DNA of 64,000 nt, from the NCBI GenBank assembly GCA_904066235.2, contig CAJFCV020000003.1, forward strand, positions 6,820,001 through 6,884,000, in the 5' to 3' direction. Positions within the stretch are counted from its first letter, which is position 1. Every line of letters begins with the position of its first letter. Shown piece by piece: positions 26,594-38,685 of the stretch. The position numbers and the translations under genes were made by a program. Source of the DNA: Bursaphelenchus xylophilus (lineage: Eukaryota > Nematoda > Chromadorea > Rhabditida > Aphelenchoididae). The notes below the pieces were generated by a model, which worked only from the letters and a program-made list of their open reading frames with translations, was not told the origin of the DNA and did no database searches.

Positions 26594-27419
26594 ATGAGTT
26601 ACAGCTACCTCTTCAAGATTGTCGTGGTGGGTGATCACAACTGCGGCAAGTCATGCATTCTATTGCGGTTCGCAGAGAACACCTTTCGGCAAGATCATAT
26701 CAGCACGTTGGGAGTCGATTTTAAACTTCAGACCATTAAGTTGGGAAGGGATAAAGTCAGGTTAGAGCTTTGGGATACTGCTGGGATGGAAAGATACAGG
26801 TAATTTAGAAAGAGATATCAGACATTCAATGTTTAGAACCATCTACAACTCCTATTATCATTCAGCGCATGGCATAATGTGCGTTTATGACCTTACCAAC
26901 GAAAAATCCTTTGAGAATCTGGAGACGTATTGGTTGAGGGAGATCAGGAAACACGCCCCCCAGAACGCAGTACTCTTATTAGTAGGGAATAAAGCCGATA
27001 TGGAGAGTGAACGGAAGGTGGACTTTGACAGAGCCGAGAAGTAAGTGGTATTAATCAAATCAATCAGCATTTTTTGGAAGTCATTCTGAGTTACAAATCG
27101 ATGTTTCAAAAATGGAACTGCTTATATTCGATTACTAAATAATGTTTCTTTTAGACTAGCCAAACAGATTGGAGTTTCCCTATACGAAGTAAGTGCCAAA
27201 ACAGGAATCAATATTGAAGAAGCGTTCAATGATTTGGCCAGTACGATGAGAGAAAGATTGTTGGCGCAGAGCATGAACGGAACAGATTCCGATGACTCAG
27301 ACCAACTCTCCTCCGCCTTTCATGTGAACGGTGTGATCACAGCAGATGAGAAACTCCTTAGCGGTTCTTTTCCTTCCATCCGTTGTTGCGGGTCTAACCC
27401 TTCTCCAACCTTCGTCTAA
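26594..27419 (+). CDS. Divergent Rab-family small GTPase
   Basis: Three exons: 26594-26799, 26837-27040 and 27155-27419; 224 aa, with ATG AGT TAC chosen as start because the G-domain follows at once. Seen in order: P-loop GDHNCGKSC, switch I STLGVDFK, WDTAGMER (switch II), NKAD, and EVSAKTG. All guanine-contact motifs are intact, so it should bind GTP. Two oddities: the catalytic Gln of WDTAGQE is Met, which in other Rabs slows hydrolysis, and the double cysteine (SIRCC) is followed by nine more residues (GSNPSPTFV) rather than lying at or near the end as geranylgeranyl transferase expects. The closest look is to the Rab3/8/10 group (ERYRTI, YDLTNEKSF), but I cannot assign a subfamily. Confidence 0.85.
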
Positions 27420-28493
27420 TCTGCATAATTCGGGTCCAAATCTCTCTTTCGTATTTCCAGCACCTCTAGGTATGAGACAGATTAATGTAAAGTATTGCAA
27501 TATTCGCCTTTTGTCTCGTCCCTCTGGGCTCTTTATGACCATGTATTACGCTCATTATCAGTTCTATGAATAATGTTTATTTACAAAACACTTCCCCTAT
27601 ATTACTCATATTCTTAACTGTTATCAGCTACATATTGTCACCTTTGATCTTGTTGTGACGTCACAGTTCTTTATAATCTCTGTTGAAAGTTTTGTTCTCA
27701 TTTTGATTACTACAAACAAAGATGGGGTATTCGCATGTTGCCTTCCGCGCTCTTTTTATTAATCGGCGCTCACTTATTGATGGTAAATAGATGCAAGCTA
27801 TAAATAATATACAAATAGAAAGTCGTAACTTATTTATGGCAAAAAAATTACCGTTTGGTATACCAATCGATAAAAAGTAACCATGTCAATCATAATGGGA
27901 GAAAGTACCGCTAATTGTAAAAAAAATGGACTCATATTTGAACAACATCACTAGTTGGATTTAACTCCGTTCTAATTTTTAGTAACCATGGATACCTGAA
28001 TTATTTTGTAATGCAGAATGGAACGTTTTGAGCTCGTATAGCTTTCGTCGTATAAGAGGTCTCCCTAAAATATTCTTTCTTATGTGTGCGACGAGCGAGT
28101 ATATTTATTGGTGGAGTCAGGCTTGTTTGTATACCAGTGTTAACAGTGTCTTTCTCTGCGGTTGTTTAGCACCCTTCTCACATTAACTGACCAGAGCAAT
28201 AACATGAAAGAACGTGTTTGTTTTGATATGCAAGGTTGCGAAAATTGTAAATTGTAATAGAGCTTTCTTTTGGCCCTACTGCACCTTTAATGTAGCGTTT
28301 TTTCGCGCGTTAAAACAGGTTTTCGGAGTTGGCCCGCGGCCTTTCTTTCTACTATATATTCTTTCACCTCAGAGACCCGCTCTGTCTCAGAGAAACGACC
28401 TCTTTTCGGTTCCGGGCGTTTGACTCGATTAGAACATAAGATAATCAGTTCTTTGCAGAGATTTTCCGAATCCATGCGAAAAAATAGACGACG
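27420..28493. other. Spacer between Rab and DHHC genes
   Basis: AT-rich, no coding evidence. It should carry the Rab 3' end and the promoter of the ankyrin-DHHC gene. No repeats recognised. Confidence 0.45.
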
Positions 28494-30632
28494 ATGACCG
28501 AGTGGGAGACTGAGAGCCAGGAGCCCCACGGCATGGCCCAGATCATGCAGGCCAGAAGGGCGGCCCAACTGGGTGATTACAAAGCCATCAAGGATCTGTT
28601 GGACCAGGGTTTAGTCGAAGCTGGTGCTATGGACCCGGACGATTGTTCTCTTTTGCATTGGGCTGCTATTAACAACAGATTAGACGTACGTTTTTTGCAA
28701 GTTAGACGATTGGCGTGGTTTCGCATAGTGTAATATGACTTATTTTTTGTGTTTAGGTAGCAAGACTTCTAATTGAGCGAGGAGCGCCAGTAAATGCAAT
28801 AGGAGGTGTCTTGTCATCAACGCCGTTGCACTGGGCGGCCAGACATGGCCATCATTCCATTATCGCTCTTCTTATCCAAAATGGTGCTGATCCTGAAATA
28901 AAAGACGGGGAAGGTTTTATGGCTCTTCATATTGCTTCCCAGTTTGGTTCCACACCAGTGGTAGCCTATTTAGTTGCAAGTGGTCAATCTCCGAATGCTC
29001 TTGATTCTACCAAAATGACGCCATTGATGTGGGCGGCGTTTAAAGTCCAAGGTTTAAATCCATTAAATGTTCTTCTTCAACTTGGGGCGGATGTAAACTT
29101 GGTCGACTCTAATTTCCATGATACTGCACTGCATTGGGCTGTCATTTCTGGGAATACGTACGCGGTGAAAGAACTTCTGAAGACCGGGGTTAAAGTCGAA
29201 GCCTTAAATCGTGTAAGATAGTATAATCTCAACGATTTTTTTTTAGCAAAATGAGACTGCCTTGGACATTGCAAGGCAACAAGGTCATCACGCAATTGTT
29301 CAACTACTTGAAACGGCTGCCCGGAAACGAAGACAGGCACCTACGAGCTTCAAACAACAATTATACGAGGACGATGTAAGTTGATTAGTTTTTATGCCTA
29401 TTTTGTGTTTTAGGTATTAAAGAAAAGACTGATAATGTCGATCCCATTAGCAATATTCACAACTCTGTTACTAACCTTTTACTCAACCGTTGATCTCAGA
29501 TTGAAGATATTTCTATGTGTTCTTTATTTTATATTTGGTTTATTTTTGAAAAGGTAAGACTGGGAGGATTTCTTACTTGTATCTTACAGTTCATACTTAA
29601 AATACAATAGGAGGGAATGCATGGACTACTTACCAGTGAGCATAGCCTCCACAGTAATGTCCTTTTTTGTTTTTACTTGGTTTACTTTTCTCAATGGCTT
29701 AATGCCGTGGCACACTCAGATATTCATGATATTTGTGATAATAATCGTGCCATATCTGTTTATCAAATCCATATATTCCGATCCGGGTATCATAAAATCA
29801 ACTGATGCGGTAAGTTGTTTTATTCTTGCCTCTTTGTCTAAACGTTGTACTAGTTATTAAACTATTCTTTAAGGAAAAGCTCAAAGCGATAAAAGAAGTG
29901 GTCGAAGAGAATGTTTTTGGCCAGAACTTTTGTGTTACATGTCTCAGGAAGAAACTGCCTCGATCCAAGCACTGCAGGTAAGTGACTTTAATGGCATAAA
30001 CATGTTTCAATTTCCAGAGTCTGCGAACATTGTATTGTGAGATACGATCATCATTGCCCATGGATAGCCAATTGTGTTGGAGGAAAGAATCACCGGTTAT
30101 TTTTGGTATTCCTCGTCGGTACCTTCTTGGGATCTGGCGTTATCACTTTGAGTAGTATTTTGTGTAAGGAATTACCAAATTACCCTCAATCTGAATTTCT
30201 TCTTTAGACATGAGATCTGAATGCTCAGAATTGGAGTTTTACGAAGTGATTGGATGTGAGCCAGCGGTTTTGATGACTTCAACATTAGGAGTTTTGGCAA
30301 CGGGGCTAATATTCAGTCTTCTTGTGATGCAATTATATCAGGTAAGTTATAGTTAAGGACTTCAATACGAATTCATGTAGATCGGCCGTGGGTTGACCAC
30401 AAACGAACGACTGAATGCTCACAGATACGGGTATATGACTGTTAAGGAAGACAATGTGATCACGAAGAGCCCTTACGAGTAAGTTCTTTTCACAAAACAA
30501 ATTTAGAGTAGTGTTTGTAATGCCTATCTTTTAAGCAATGGAATCACCGAGAACTTGAAGATTTTTTTGATGTCGAAAGAACTGGACTTTGTTGAGTTTG
30601 GTCCCACGAAAGATGGCTACATCAACGTGTAA
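28494..30632 (+). CDS. Ankyrin-repeat palmitoyltransferase, ZDHHC17/HIP14 type
   Basis: Ten exons: 28494-28685, 28757-29212, 29247-29375, 29414-29553, 29590-29809, 29874-29977, 30018-30163, 30208-30341, 30381-30478 and 30536-30632; about 571 aa. The N-terminal third is a run of ankyrin repeats ([68 protein letters not shown]). Hydrophobic segments of the multi-pass DHHC topology follow, then the zinc-binding cysteine-rich domain [15 protein letters not shown] and [18 protein letters not shown] with the catalytic DHHC complete. The ankyrin-plus-DHHC layout is unique to ZDHHC17/13, Golgi enzymes that S-acylate SNAP25, cysteine-string protein and similar neuronal proteins. All exon phases match. 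The last short exon is the least certain. Confidence 0.93.
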
Positions 30633-31734
30633 AAAATGAAAACGATCAAAGCATTATGTACGGTGTTTTCTGTGATCTCTTTTGAATTAAACCGAAATTT
30701 TAAATGCGCAGTCTCAATGATTACTCGGGATTTGTTTGGTTTAGCTGCAGAGTGATGACTTTCCGATTAAGAAGAATAAAGTAGATATCTCGGAGGCCAG
30801 CGGTCAGAGATTAGTGTATCTCAACTTGTCGGATCTGTTAAAGATCATGAATGGATTGGTACGGAATTATTGAAAAGAAGTCTTAAATAATAACGAAGAC
30901 TCGGGGAAAAACAATCAATCCCCGGGAAATGGATCGGTTTGATCGTGAGGTCAAAAAGAGAAGGGTTGGGGGGAGGCAGGGGCGAGAGGCCAATACGGCA
31001 TTTGATGGGACGTCGCGCGCTCTCCTTCTTTTTGGCTTTGGTAACCCCCTCTCCCAGTGGTACCTCAGAGAAAAAGAAAGGCATCTGCCCATCCATGAGT
31101 GAAAATAAGACGCCGCTCTCCTCTTGTAAGCCTTCCTCTGAACTCGAAAAGCCGCGGAGATTTTGTTTGTGGGCGTAATCTACTGGTTTTAATTTGAATA
31201 ACGCCGGTTCCGCCATTTTCTTTGAATAACGCACCTTTTTCCCCCACATCGTCAACTGTTTCTCCCAAAACATTGGCTCTTTCCGGCTATTGAATCTTGA
31301 CCTCCAATTTTTTTTATCTCCTGAAAACACATCTGGACACTGGGCGAGTAGTGCAACGGCATCCATCCGAGGATAATTTTCTGAATCCCTTTGCTTCGAT
31401 CTCACGTTGTTTTTCGTTTGTATACATCTTACTTTTTATTTTGCCAAATAACCTGGTGTTTCTATTTGTAGCGTCTTCTGTGTGTTAAGTCGGTTTCGAA
31501 ATGGGATGCTAAGCATATTTTTTCTTCTCCCTCCAATCCGTTTTAATATTTTAATTCCTAAAATTAATGAAACTTGTATAATTTCTGGGAACCGTTAGTT
31601 TCTGCCCTTTTATGTGTTTTGAACGGGATCTGTCAGCCTTGGTTGATTTGTGTGCTTGTCCGCAGAGGCCAGTGCCGCTAAGACAATCCATTTCTGCGGC
31701 CCCAACTTTGTTTTTATTCATGGCCACTTTCAGA
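30633..31734. other. Spacer between DHHC gene and vang-1
   Basis: A minus-strand open stretch (30845-31405) fills much of it but starts without ATG and resembles nothing. The last 200 bp are likely vang-1 5' leader, ending in the acceptor CCACTTTCAG at 31732. Confidence 0.45.
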
Positions 31735-33441
31735 ATGTCCGACCGCTCCTATCGACATCGACCGGGAGGTTCATCCAGAGGCCCTAGAAGTGTAATAGGT
31801 GGAGGATATGCCGTGGATCAGGCATATCTTCTTCCCAACTACCATTTCTCGGCCTTAAAGAATGAAGGAGTCAAGTTGAACATGCCGGATGATTGGGGAG
31901 AGAACACTACCATCATTACTAGTGAACAGAGTTTTGCCACTGGACTCCCTGACAAGATACATACGCCTCCAGAGCCCGCTAAGCAGCCGGAAAAGAGTTG
32001 TGTAAGTCTATTCAGCTCGTGTCTCATGTTCGTCTTCACCGTTTGGATGGTGTTCTCCGCTTTGGCGATGGTTGTGATCCCTGTTCTGCTGATACAGGCA
32101 GATTTATATGAGACTAAAGATATACAATGCAATCTGGATTGTACAGTAAGTTGTCGGCTCTTAAACCAATCCTAACTTTTACTTTCAGACCAACATTTTT
32201 GTTATTTTCATCTTTACTTTGATCTTAACCTATGCGGTTTGGGCAACCATGAAGTCAACGAACGCTGTTTTACCCCGAGTTCGGTTTCGTCGTATTTCTT
32301 TCATCTTCTTCCTGGTCTTCATCCTCTGCTCATTCTGGTTGTTTTATATTGTTCAAGCGCTTCTACGCTCTACTATCGATTATCTAGTCATCCAAAAACT
32401 TGCCATTACGCTCCTATTCGTATTGATTATTCTCCAGATCTTGTGGATTACCCATGATCGTCTTCGAAGATCGACGATGTTTAGAGTAACGATAACTCGA
32501 GATCCAGATGGTGAAGTTCACGTCGTTCAGTTGGGACAGACTTCTATCCAGGAGATTGCTGTCGAAATCCTTAGGTTTTATGAAACCAATTTCTCAAATT
32601 TCAATCTTCAAACATATCGATCTAGAACCGGGGCGGCTCAGAAGAACATTACAATGCCCACAGCCGGGTTTAAATTATATGATATCGATGGAAATGCATC
32701 TCAAGGAGTGGACGAGGAGGCCATGAAGAAGATGGTTGAAGTGGCTGCTAAACAGAGTGCTGCTTTATCTAGTGATTACTGTATGGAAGAAGGAGATCGG
32801 GAGAGAAAAATGAGACGGAAAAAGTATCGATTGTTACTGTCGACAGAAGAGGCCTTCGCTCAGATTAATTCGATGAATCAGAAGTTTGTAAGTGATGAGG
32901 TAAGTGAGCTTAATAAAGTCACTCTTGAAATAATTGAAGCGGATGTGTTATTCTACCATTTCAGATGAGTAGGTTGGATCCAATAAAATCAGCAAAAATG
33001 GTTAGTGGGGCAATTGGAAAGCATTTGCATCGTTATCTGAAGCACACTCACCAGCAAGCCGAGTTCCCTCCAACCATGGTACAGCATGACCTCGAGACTT
33101 GTTTTAGAAATCAGCTCTCTGCCAGGACCTTTTTGAGTCGGTTCTTCAGTCCTCAACGATCTCAAGCGGTAGGGTTGCCGTTACAACGCGTTGTAAACAA
33201 GCGCTATAACTTTATTCGCATTTTCAATAGTTATGAGCTGTGCTATAATTTTGTGTTGCAGGCGATTCCCGAGTCGAGGTGGACGATTTTATCCGAACGG
33301 ATCGTCACTCAGCAGATCCAAGATGGCACTGAGTTTGTCCTGAGATGCCGGGACGATAACAGTGGCAATATCCAGCTTTATTGTACAGTAAACAAGTTCC
33401 CATTCTTCAATTTCACAGAGTCTCATTTCCCTCGTTCGTAA
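31735..33441 (+). CDS. vang-1: Van Gogh-like planar cell polarity protein
   Basis: Four exons: 31735-32145, 32189-32899, 32965-33168 and 33262-33441; about 501 aa. A basic Ser/Arg-rich N-terminus (MSDRSYRHRPGGSSRGPRS) precedes four membrane-spanning helices (LFSSCLMFVFTVWMVFSALAM; NIFVIFIFTLILTYAVW; ISFIFFLVFILCSFWLFY; LAITLLFVLIILQILW), the Vang topology. The cytoplasmic part has the family markers RVTITRDPDGEVHVVQLGQ, ERKMRRKKYRLLLSTEEAF and IPESRWTILSERIVT. Vang recruits Prickle and antagonises Frizzled-Dishevelled in planar polarity. The stop follows FNFTESHFPRS, so the C-terminal PDZ-binding ETSV-type tail of other Vang proteins is absent in this reading. The 93-nt stretch 33169-33261 is open in frame, but removing it aligns better with the family. 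A Met lies 15 nt further upstream; 31735 is chosen because it follows the acceptor. Confidence 0.92.
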
Positions 33442-33811
33442 CCTTTGCATTTCCGTGGTCTCAAAGTCGTTTTTCATCAATAATTGTAAATTATGAGTCC
33501 AGCCTCAAAAACGGGTCTTTCTAACTGTTTGTAGATACTGTTTATTACCCTTGTTTACAACATAACATTAATAACCACACACAATAAACGTTCTATGAAA
33601 ATGAATATAAGCAGCCCGTTTATCCAGAAGGACTTATTTTTTGGTTAAAATCGGAGAAATCATGTTTTAAACGGAATATTAGGAATGATGAAGATGAGTG
33701 AAAGGAAACGGAGTCATGGCAAACCGAGAGAGAATGGCATTTGGATCAGTTACTGTCAGATTCCGGCGATACTGACATTGTCATGAGACATCTTTGTACT
33801 AGATGCTTCTT

Positions 33812-36264
33812 CTAATTCATTGCAATATTATCATTGGAATCAACGTGTTGAGTCATAAGCTCGCTGAGGAAGGGGAAGTTGTTTAGCCTGGATGCTGTCT
33901 CCTCCGACACTCCATACAACATATTCTGTCGTCTTCTTCCTGAATACGACATGCTGTTGTTGATGTGTGTCTTCTTGTGTCTGAGGAGATTGTCTTTCCG
34001 GTTGAACCTGCAAACAAACCCTCGTTATTACTTTTACAATTTTGTGTAAAGCGCCCTCGTTTTTATCATTGCGCAGTGATTTTTAATTCCGAAAATAAAC
34101 TTTTGCGTGTTGTTGCGCAACTTCGGTTATTATGTCACGAAAGTTTACAAATTATATAGTAATTTCGAAACCAGAGCTCCACGTTTAAAACAATTGCAGA
34201 AATTATTCTATAGCCTCAAGATACTTACTGTTTCTTGCAATAAGGACACTCGTGAGGCCGGAGACCAGTATGAATGAATTGATGTTTCTTCAACAAAAAT
34301 TTGTTGGCAAATCGTTTTTTACAAGTAGGCAGCATGCAGGCGAATGGCTTTTCTTGGTTCTCATCCGTTGTCCTTGATTCTGATGAGATTGGACTGAGCT
34401 GTGCGCCTGGTTTGGAATCCGCTTCATCTGGAGTGTCCACGGAAATATCCTCAGATCTGAAAGAATGGCGAGTGTTATATCCCATTTAATTAGGTTCGGC
34501 GAGAGTTTGTTAAGGAAGAGTTGAAGAGGGTTATCAAGGTAAGGGTGATCAAAGGCGATCCATCCATCTCCCATTCTTCCCGATGCCAACCACTTGCCCT
34601 AATTTAAGTCGAGAAAAGGGCCGCAGAAGAGAGAAACGGCAGAGAAAAGGGAGATTTGACAACAATATTACACTTACTCGGTCTCCTCACTTTGTTTTTG
34701 ATTCTGAATTTGTTGATGAAAGTTTATAGCCCAGTTTTTCATTAATTGAAGGGGAACTGGATTCTGAGCATTCACCGGGAATTGAAGATGGGCCGTCATA
34801 GCAGGATTCCGAAGAAGCGGCAATAAGGCCATGAAATTGGAGGGAATAGTGTTGTTGTTGTTATTATTCAAAAGGTCACATTTCCTGTTATTCTGATTGG
34901 AGGTAGACGAAGAGTTATCGTTCGACATTCTCTCGTCTTCAGCGCCCTGAGAACTACTGGTACTGGTTGGTCGGCTTTCTGGTTTCTCCAACTTGGCTCC
35001 CAATCGATCAGTGATCCTTCGAACGGCTTGATCCAATCTGTTTCCCTCACTCTTCTTCTTGACTAGTTGGGAACCAAGAAGAGCATCAACATGAAACTGA
35101 CTGGAGGATGGACTAGCGGGATGATTAGATTGTGAATGAGCGGCCTCGGAAGAGGGTGAAGACATTGCCTCCTCATCAGTATATTGGTCATGCTTAGGCG
35201 AAGAGGACTGAGGATATTGTCGTTGCGATTGTCTAAAATTACAATGGATTCCGTTATATTGCTTCAAAAATGAGTCAAGATTCCATTCAAAAAGTTGAAA
35301 GCGAGGCACAAGCTCGATTTTTGAGGCCATAGTATAACACTGATGCATTGTTGTCTTGAGGGAAAGCATTGTCGCAATTCCTATATTGTTTTCGCAACAC
35401 AACGTTAATGAGAAGGTCGTGACGTTACTCCAAAAATTGTACGATCAGATATGACTAAATTCCGGCTGCATCTTAAATCCATCTTTCCACCACTCACCTA
35501 ACAATTTGCGGCATTTGAGGATTACGGTAAGAGCGAGAGGAGGACGGAGATTGGCGGCGACCTGAGGAAAGAAGAGTGCACCTGAGCGTCTGTTTCTCTT
35601 TTTCCGTTTTTGAAACAATTACAATTTCCGACCTTTTAATGCGACTAATATTTCAGATCCTAATTATAATAAATATTACTACAAAAATGATTAACCTTGC
35701 CTCCTCGCTGCCCTCCATCTCCGTTCCCTCCGCCGACCTTATCTGCTGATCGCATCAGCAGTTTGTTAAGTACAACCACAACCTTATTTTAACCCTCGAC
35801 TTGTGTGCTCAAGGTCCTTTCCATTTCCTATCACCTCTTTCTCCCGCATTTTAAAATCAAGAGGGAACATTACGGTATCCTTACCTTGGTAAAAACATCA
35901 TATCATCGTCGTTGCGGTCGATTGCATTCTGCACAATAAGCCGGAACTGATGGATCTTGTTGAACAGATCATTGGACATCTTAGGAGCGCGTTCGTAGTT
36001 GAGGTTGAAGGGAAGAACGGTTAGATCAGATGCCGTAAAGATCGGGGATTTGGGGTTGTTGTTGACTAGATCGAATAATCTGATTAGACTCGGCTTCTCT
36101 TCCAATTTGAGTTTGTCAGGTATCAGGTCGAGCAGAGTCTGATAAGCAACTCGATGAGCGTCGGCCGAGAAGTAGTCCAATAACCTCTCCAGGTTGGCCT
36201 CGTCTCTGTAGTTATTCAGAAAACAAATCAGCGAGTTTACTACGACTGGCCGTTCTTCAGTCAT
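33812..36264 (-). CDS. Two-finger C2H2 zinc-finger protein, probable transcription factor
   Basis: Five exons on the minus strand: 36264-35885, 35581-35498, 35232-34678, 34456-34229 and 34007-33812; about 480 aa. The ATG lies 2 nt after an acceptor (TATATTTCAG). The N-terminal 125 residues (NSLICFLNNYRDEANLERLLDYF..., PDKLKLEEKPSLIRLFDLV) look like a compact helical domain I do not recognise. A Ser/Gln/Asn-rich low-complexity middle with an Asn run follows. Near the end are two C2H2 fingers split by an intron: CMLPTCKKRF...HQFIH with a CX4C knuckle, linker TGLRPHE, then CPYCKKQFNRKDNLLRHKKTH. Two tandem fingers can read about six bases of DNA. Exon 2 is set by phase: the more upstream acceptor is needed to avoid a stop. 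Joining the N-terminal exon to the rest is an inference. Confidence 0.75.
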
Positions 36265-38685
36265 GGCTGAAATATAGGCGTGATGATGATTATTATGCAA
36301 CGACGTATGTAATAACACTTAATACATCGTAGTTCGGATAGAAAAAATAAAATAACTTAACGATTAAGGGTGTCAATAAACAGTTTTTGAAAAAGCACTT
36401 TAAAAAGCCGGATTACTCATTACTCTCAGGTCTTTCGCCTCGGAAAACGAAACATCATACGGTGCAAAAAAACAATCAGCGTGACAAATGGAGAAACTTT
36501 CTAACAATTATCTTTAATTCGAAGAATTTTGTTTTGCATAAAAAATCCCGTAAATCGTCAAAAGGAATAAACCCTCTGAAAAGCCGAAGAGATCAGCCTC
36601 AATTAGAAATCCAACGAGCGCTTCTGTAATTTTGGTTGTAAAGTGCATTCCCAGATGGAGTTGGGACCTGATAAAGAGAAAAGCCCGAAAGGATAAGGTG
36701 CAGAAATGGAGGGGACGATCCGAGAGATGGAGTTGAGGGGGCGACCGATCGCGGACTGTATGGCCGGAGCATTCCTTCTCCTCCCTTTATCCCGAAGGCC
36801 TCAGTCCGGCCTCCAGATCTCTGCTTCCGGCGTCGGGCGGCGCTTCGCCTTTGAGTTCGGTTGGCCGCCGGTTTATCAGATCAAGAGGAGTTAATGAAAG
36901 GATAATAGAAGGGTCCATAATAGGGTTTATTGTTATGGCACAGGGGAGTTTGTTTCTTAATAAGCGCCTCCTAATCTACTCTTAATTACTATGATGCCGA
37001 CCTCGCACACCGTATCAGTTTTCCTGTGACTGGAAGGCAGAAGACGGACCCGGACGCCCTCCCCAATCGTTTTTCGCCAATTTAATTTTCGGGTCGTCCG
37101 CTCGCCAACGATCGGTGTTGTGGAGGGACGGAATGCGGTCGAATCGTGCGGAGGAATTGAGGGCTTGATGATGAAGACGGCAACGCCCGGAAAACCCACA
37201 ACACTTCATGACGATGCTGGTACGGAGACGGAGAGGCGGGTGAGAAACACACGGAGCAGAGGCCGCGCCATCACGACGATTATCACTGCGAGGTGATGGA
37301 TCGATCTCGAGCTGGGAGTGAAGAGGCGGAGTTTCCCTCTCCCCCACGGCGCCACCGTGGTCGGGAGGACGTCGCCGAAACTGTTTTCCTGATCAGCCAC
37401 GATCGGGAGTCGCCGCAACTCCCGTCCGTCAAGTCCCTCCCACCTCCCGAAGCCGTCACGAGGCCGCAGGACCTCTCCTCGAAGGTTGATTTGTCACCGG
37501 AGGGGAAGCGACTTATCGTCCCTCTTAATGAAAAGACCGTTTGATTAGGGCGATCATCGAGGCTTCTCTCTTGCCCTGTGGCCTTGAAATCCGAAATGCG
37601 CTTTAAACCCACCATTGCCATTAAAAACACCACATCTTCGAAGTCGTGAGTTCATCCGCTTCCTCCATTCGACAAATCTGTATTTTAAAAAGTGCCGGAC
37701 CGGAAGCAGGCGTTGCAACATCATAATTTTGCCATTAGCCTATCATCAAAACCGCCAAACACTTGCAGAAAACATGACTAAGAAGATAAAAAGCACCTTT
37801 TTACAAAACTATAATGACTTTATTGGTTCTGAGAATCATGCTTGTTAATTTAAAAGTGAGACATCCTTCTAGTTATCGACAATCCTTTTTTGGTATCATT
37901 CGCTGTTTGAATCATGATACAAAAGTGTTATTCATCATCGATGGAAGGTGAAAGCGCGCACTCCAGAGTCCACTCTCGAAACCCCGCGGCAAAGCCTCAA
38001 GATCTTATCGAAAGGCCATCAATTGCGGAATTTAAAAAAGTTTCCTCTCACGCTCGATTTTCCCGCCATTCGGCCGTCGATGAAAAGTAGAAGGTCGTTG
38101 GCGGAAAGGAGAATTTAAATTCACCCCAAAGTCATGATACTCAACGTTATTACAGTAAAGTAATTGGTAAGGTAAGGGGTAAAGAACTGAGGAAAGTGTT
38201 TCTCAAGTCGATTACAAATCAAATCAACAGTCCTTCCGAGAGTCTTGGGGTTGATGAGCGAAAAAATAATCGATAAAATTATGGAGAGTATCAAAAAATA
38301 TTATTCGTTCAATACCTCTTTATCAAAATAGGTTTTACGATGACAAGAATAAATTATTACAAAGGTAGCAAGTCGCCCGTTTCAAAAAAATCAATATTGA
38401 AATTCCAAAACCTGTTTTCAGAATTGTTTGAAAAATATGTCATTAATGACATATTTTGCACTGTTAACAATTAAATGTTTTTACAACTGGTTAGCAGAAT
38501 ATTTTTCTTTGATCAACATTGCTTTTGACTCTCTACAATCCTGGGATTATTTTAGCAAAACGTACTCTTTTTTGGTTCATCAATGAGTGATACCTTTTTT
38601 TTGTGATGACGCATAATCTAGAAAGTATGGGATAAACACTTTTTGTAAAAATTGAGAACCATTCGGGAGATAGCCACGGTGAATC
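36265..38685. other. Spacer between divergent ZnF and SDR genes
   Basis: About 2.4 kb. The stretch 36660-37640 is noticeably GC-rich with several overlapping open frames on both strands but no motif, ATG-plus-splice context or homology. The rest is AT-rich. Probably regulatory. Confidence 0.45.

Noticed and set aside
30845..31405. 186-residue open frame on the minus strand between the DHHC gene and vang-1
   Set aside because: It starts without ATG, has no domain, signal or splice context, and lies over GC-rich leader DNA; a chance frame is more likely.
36706..37640. Cluster of overlapping frames on both strands
   Set aside because: Dense open frames are explained by high GC content; none has a motif or exon structure.
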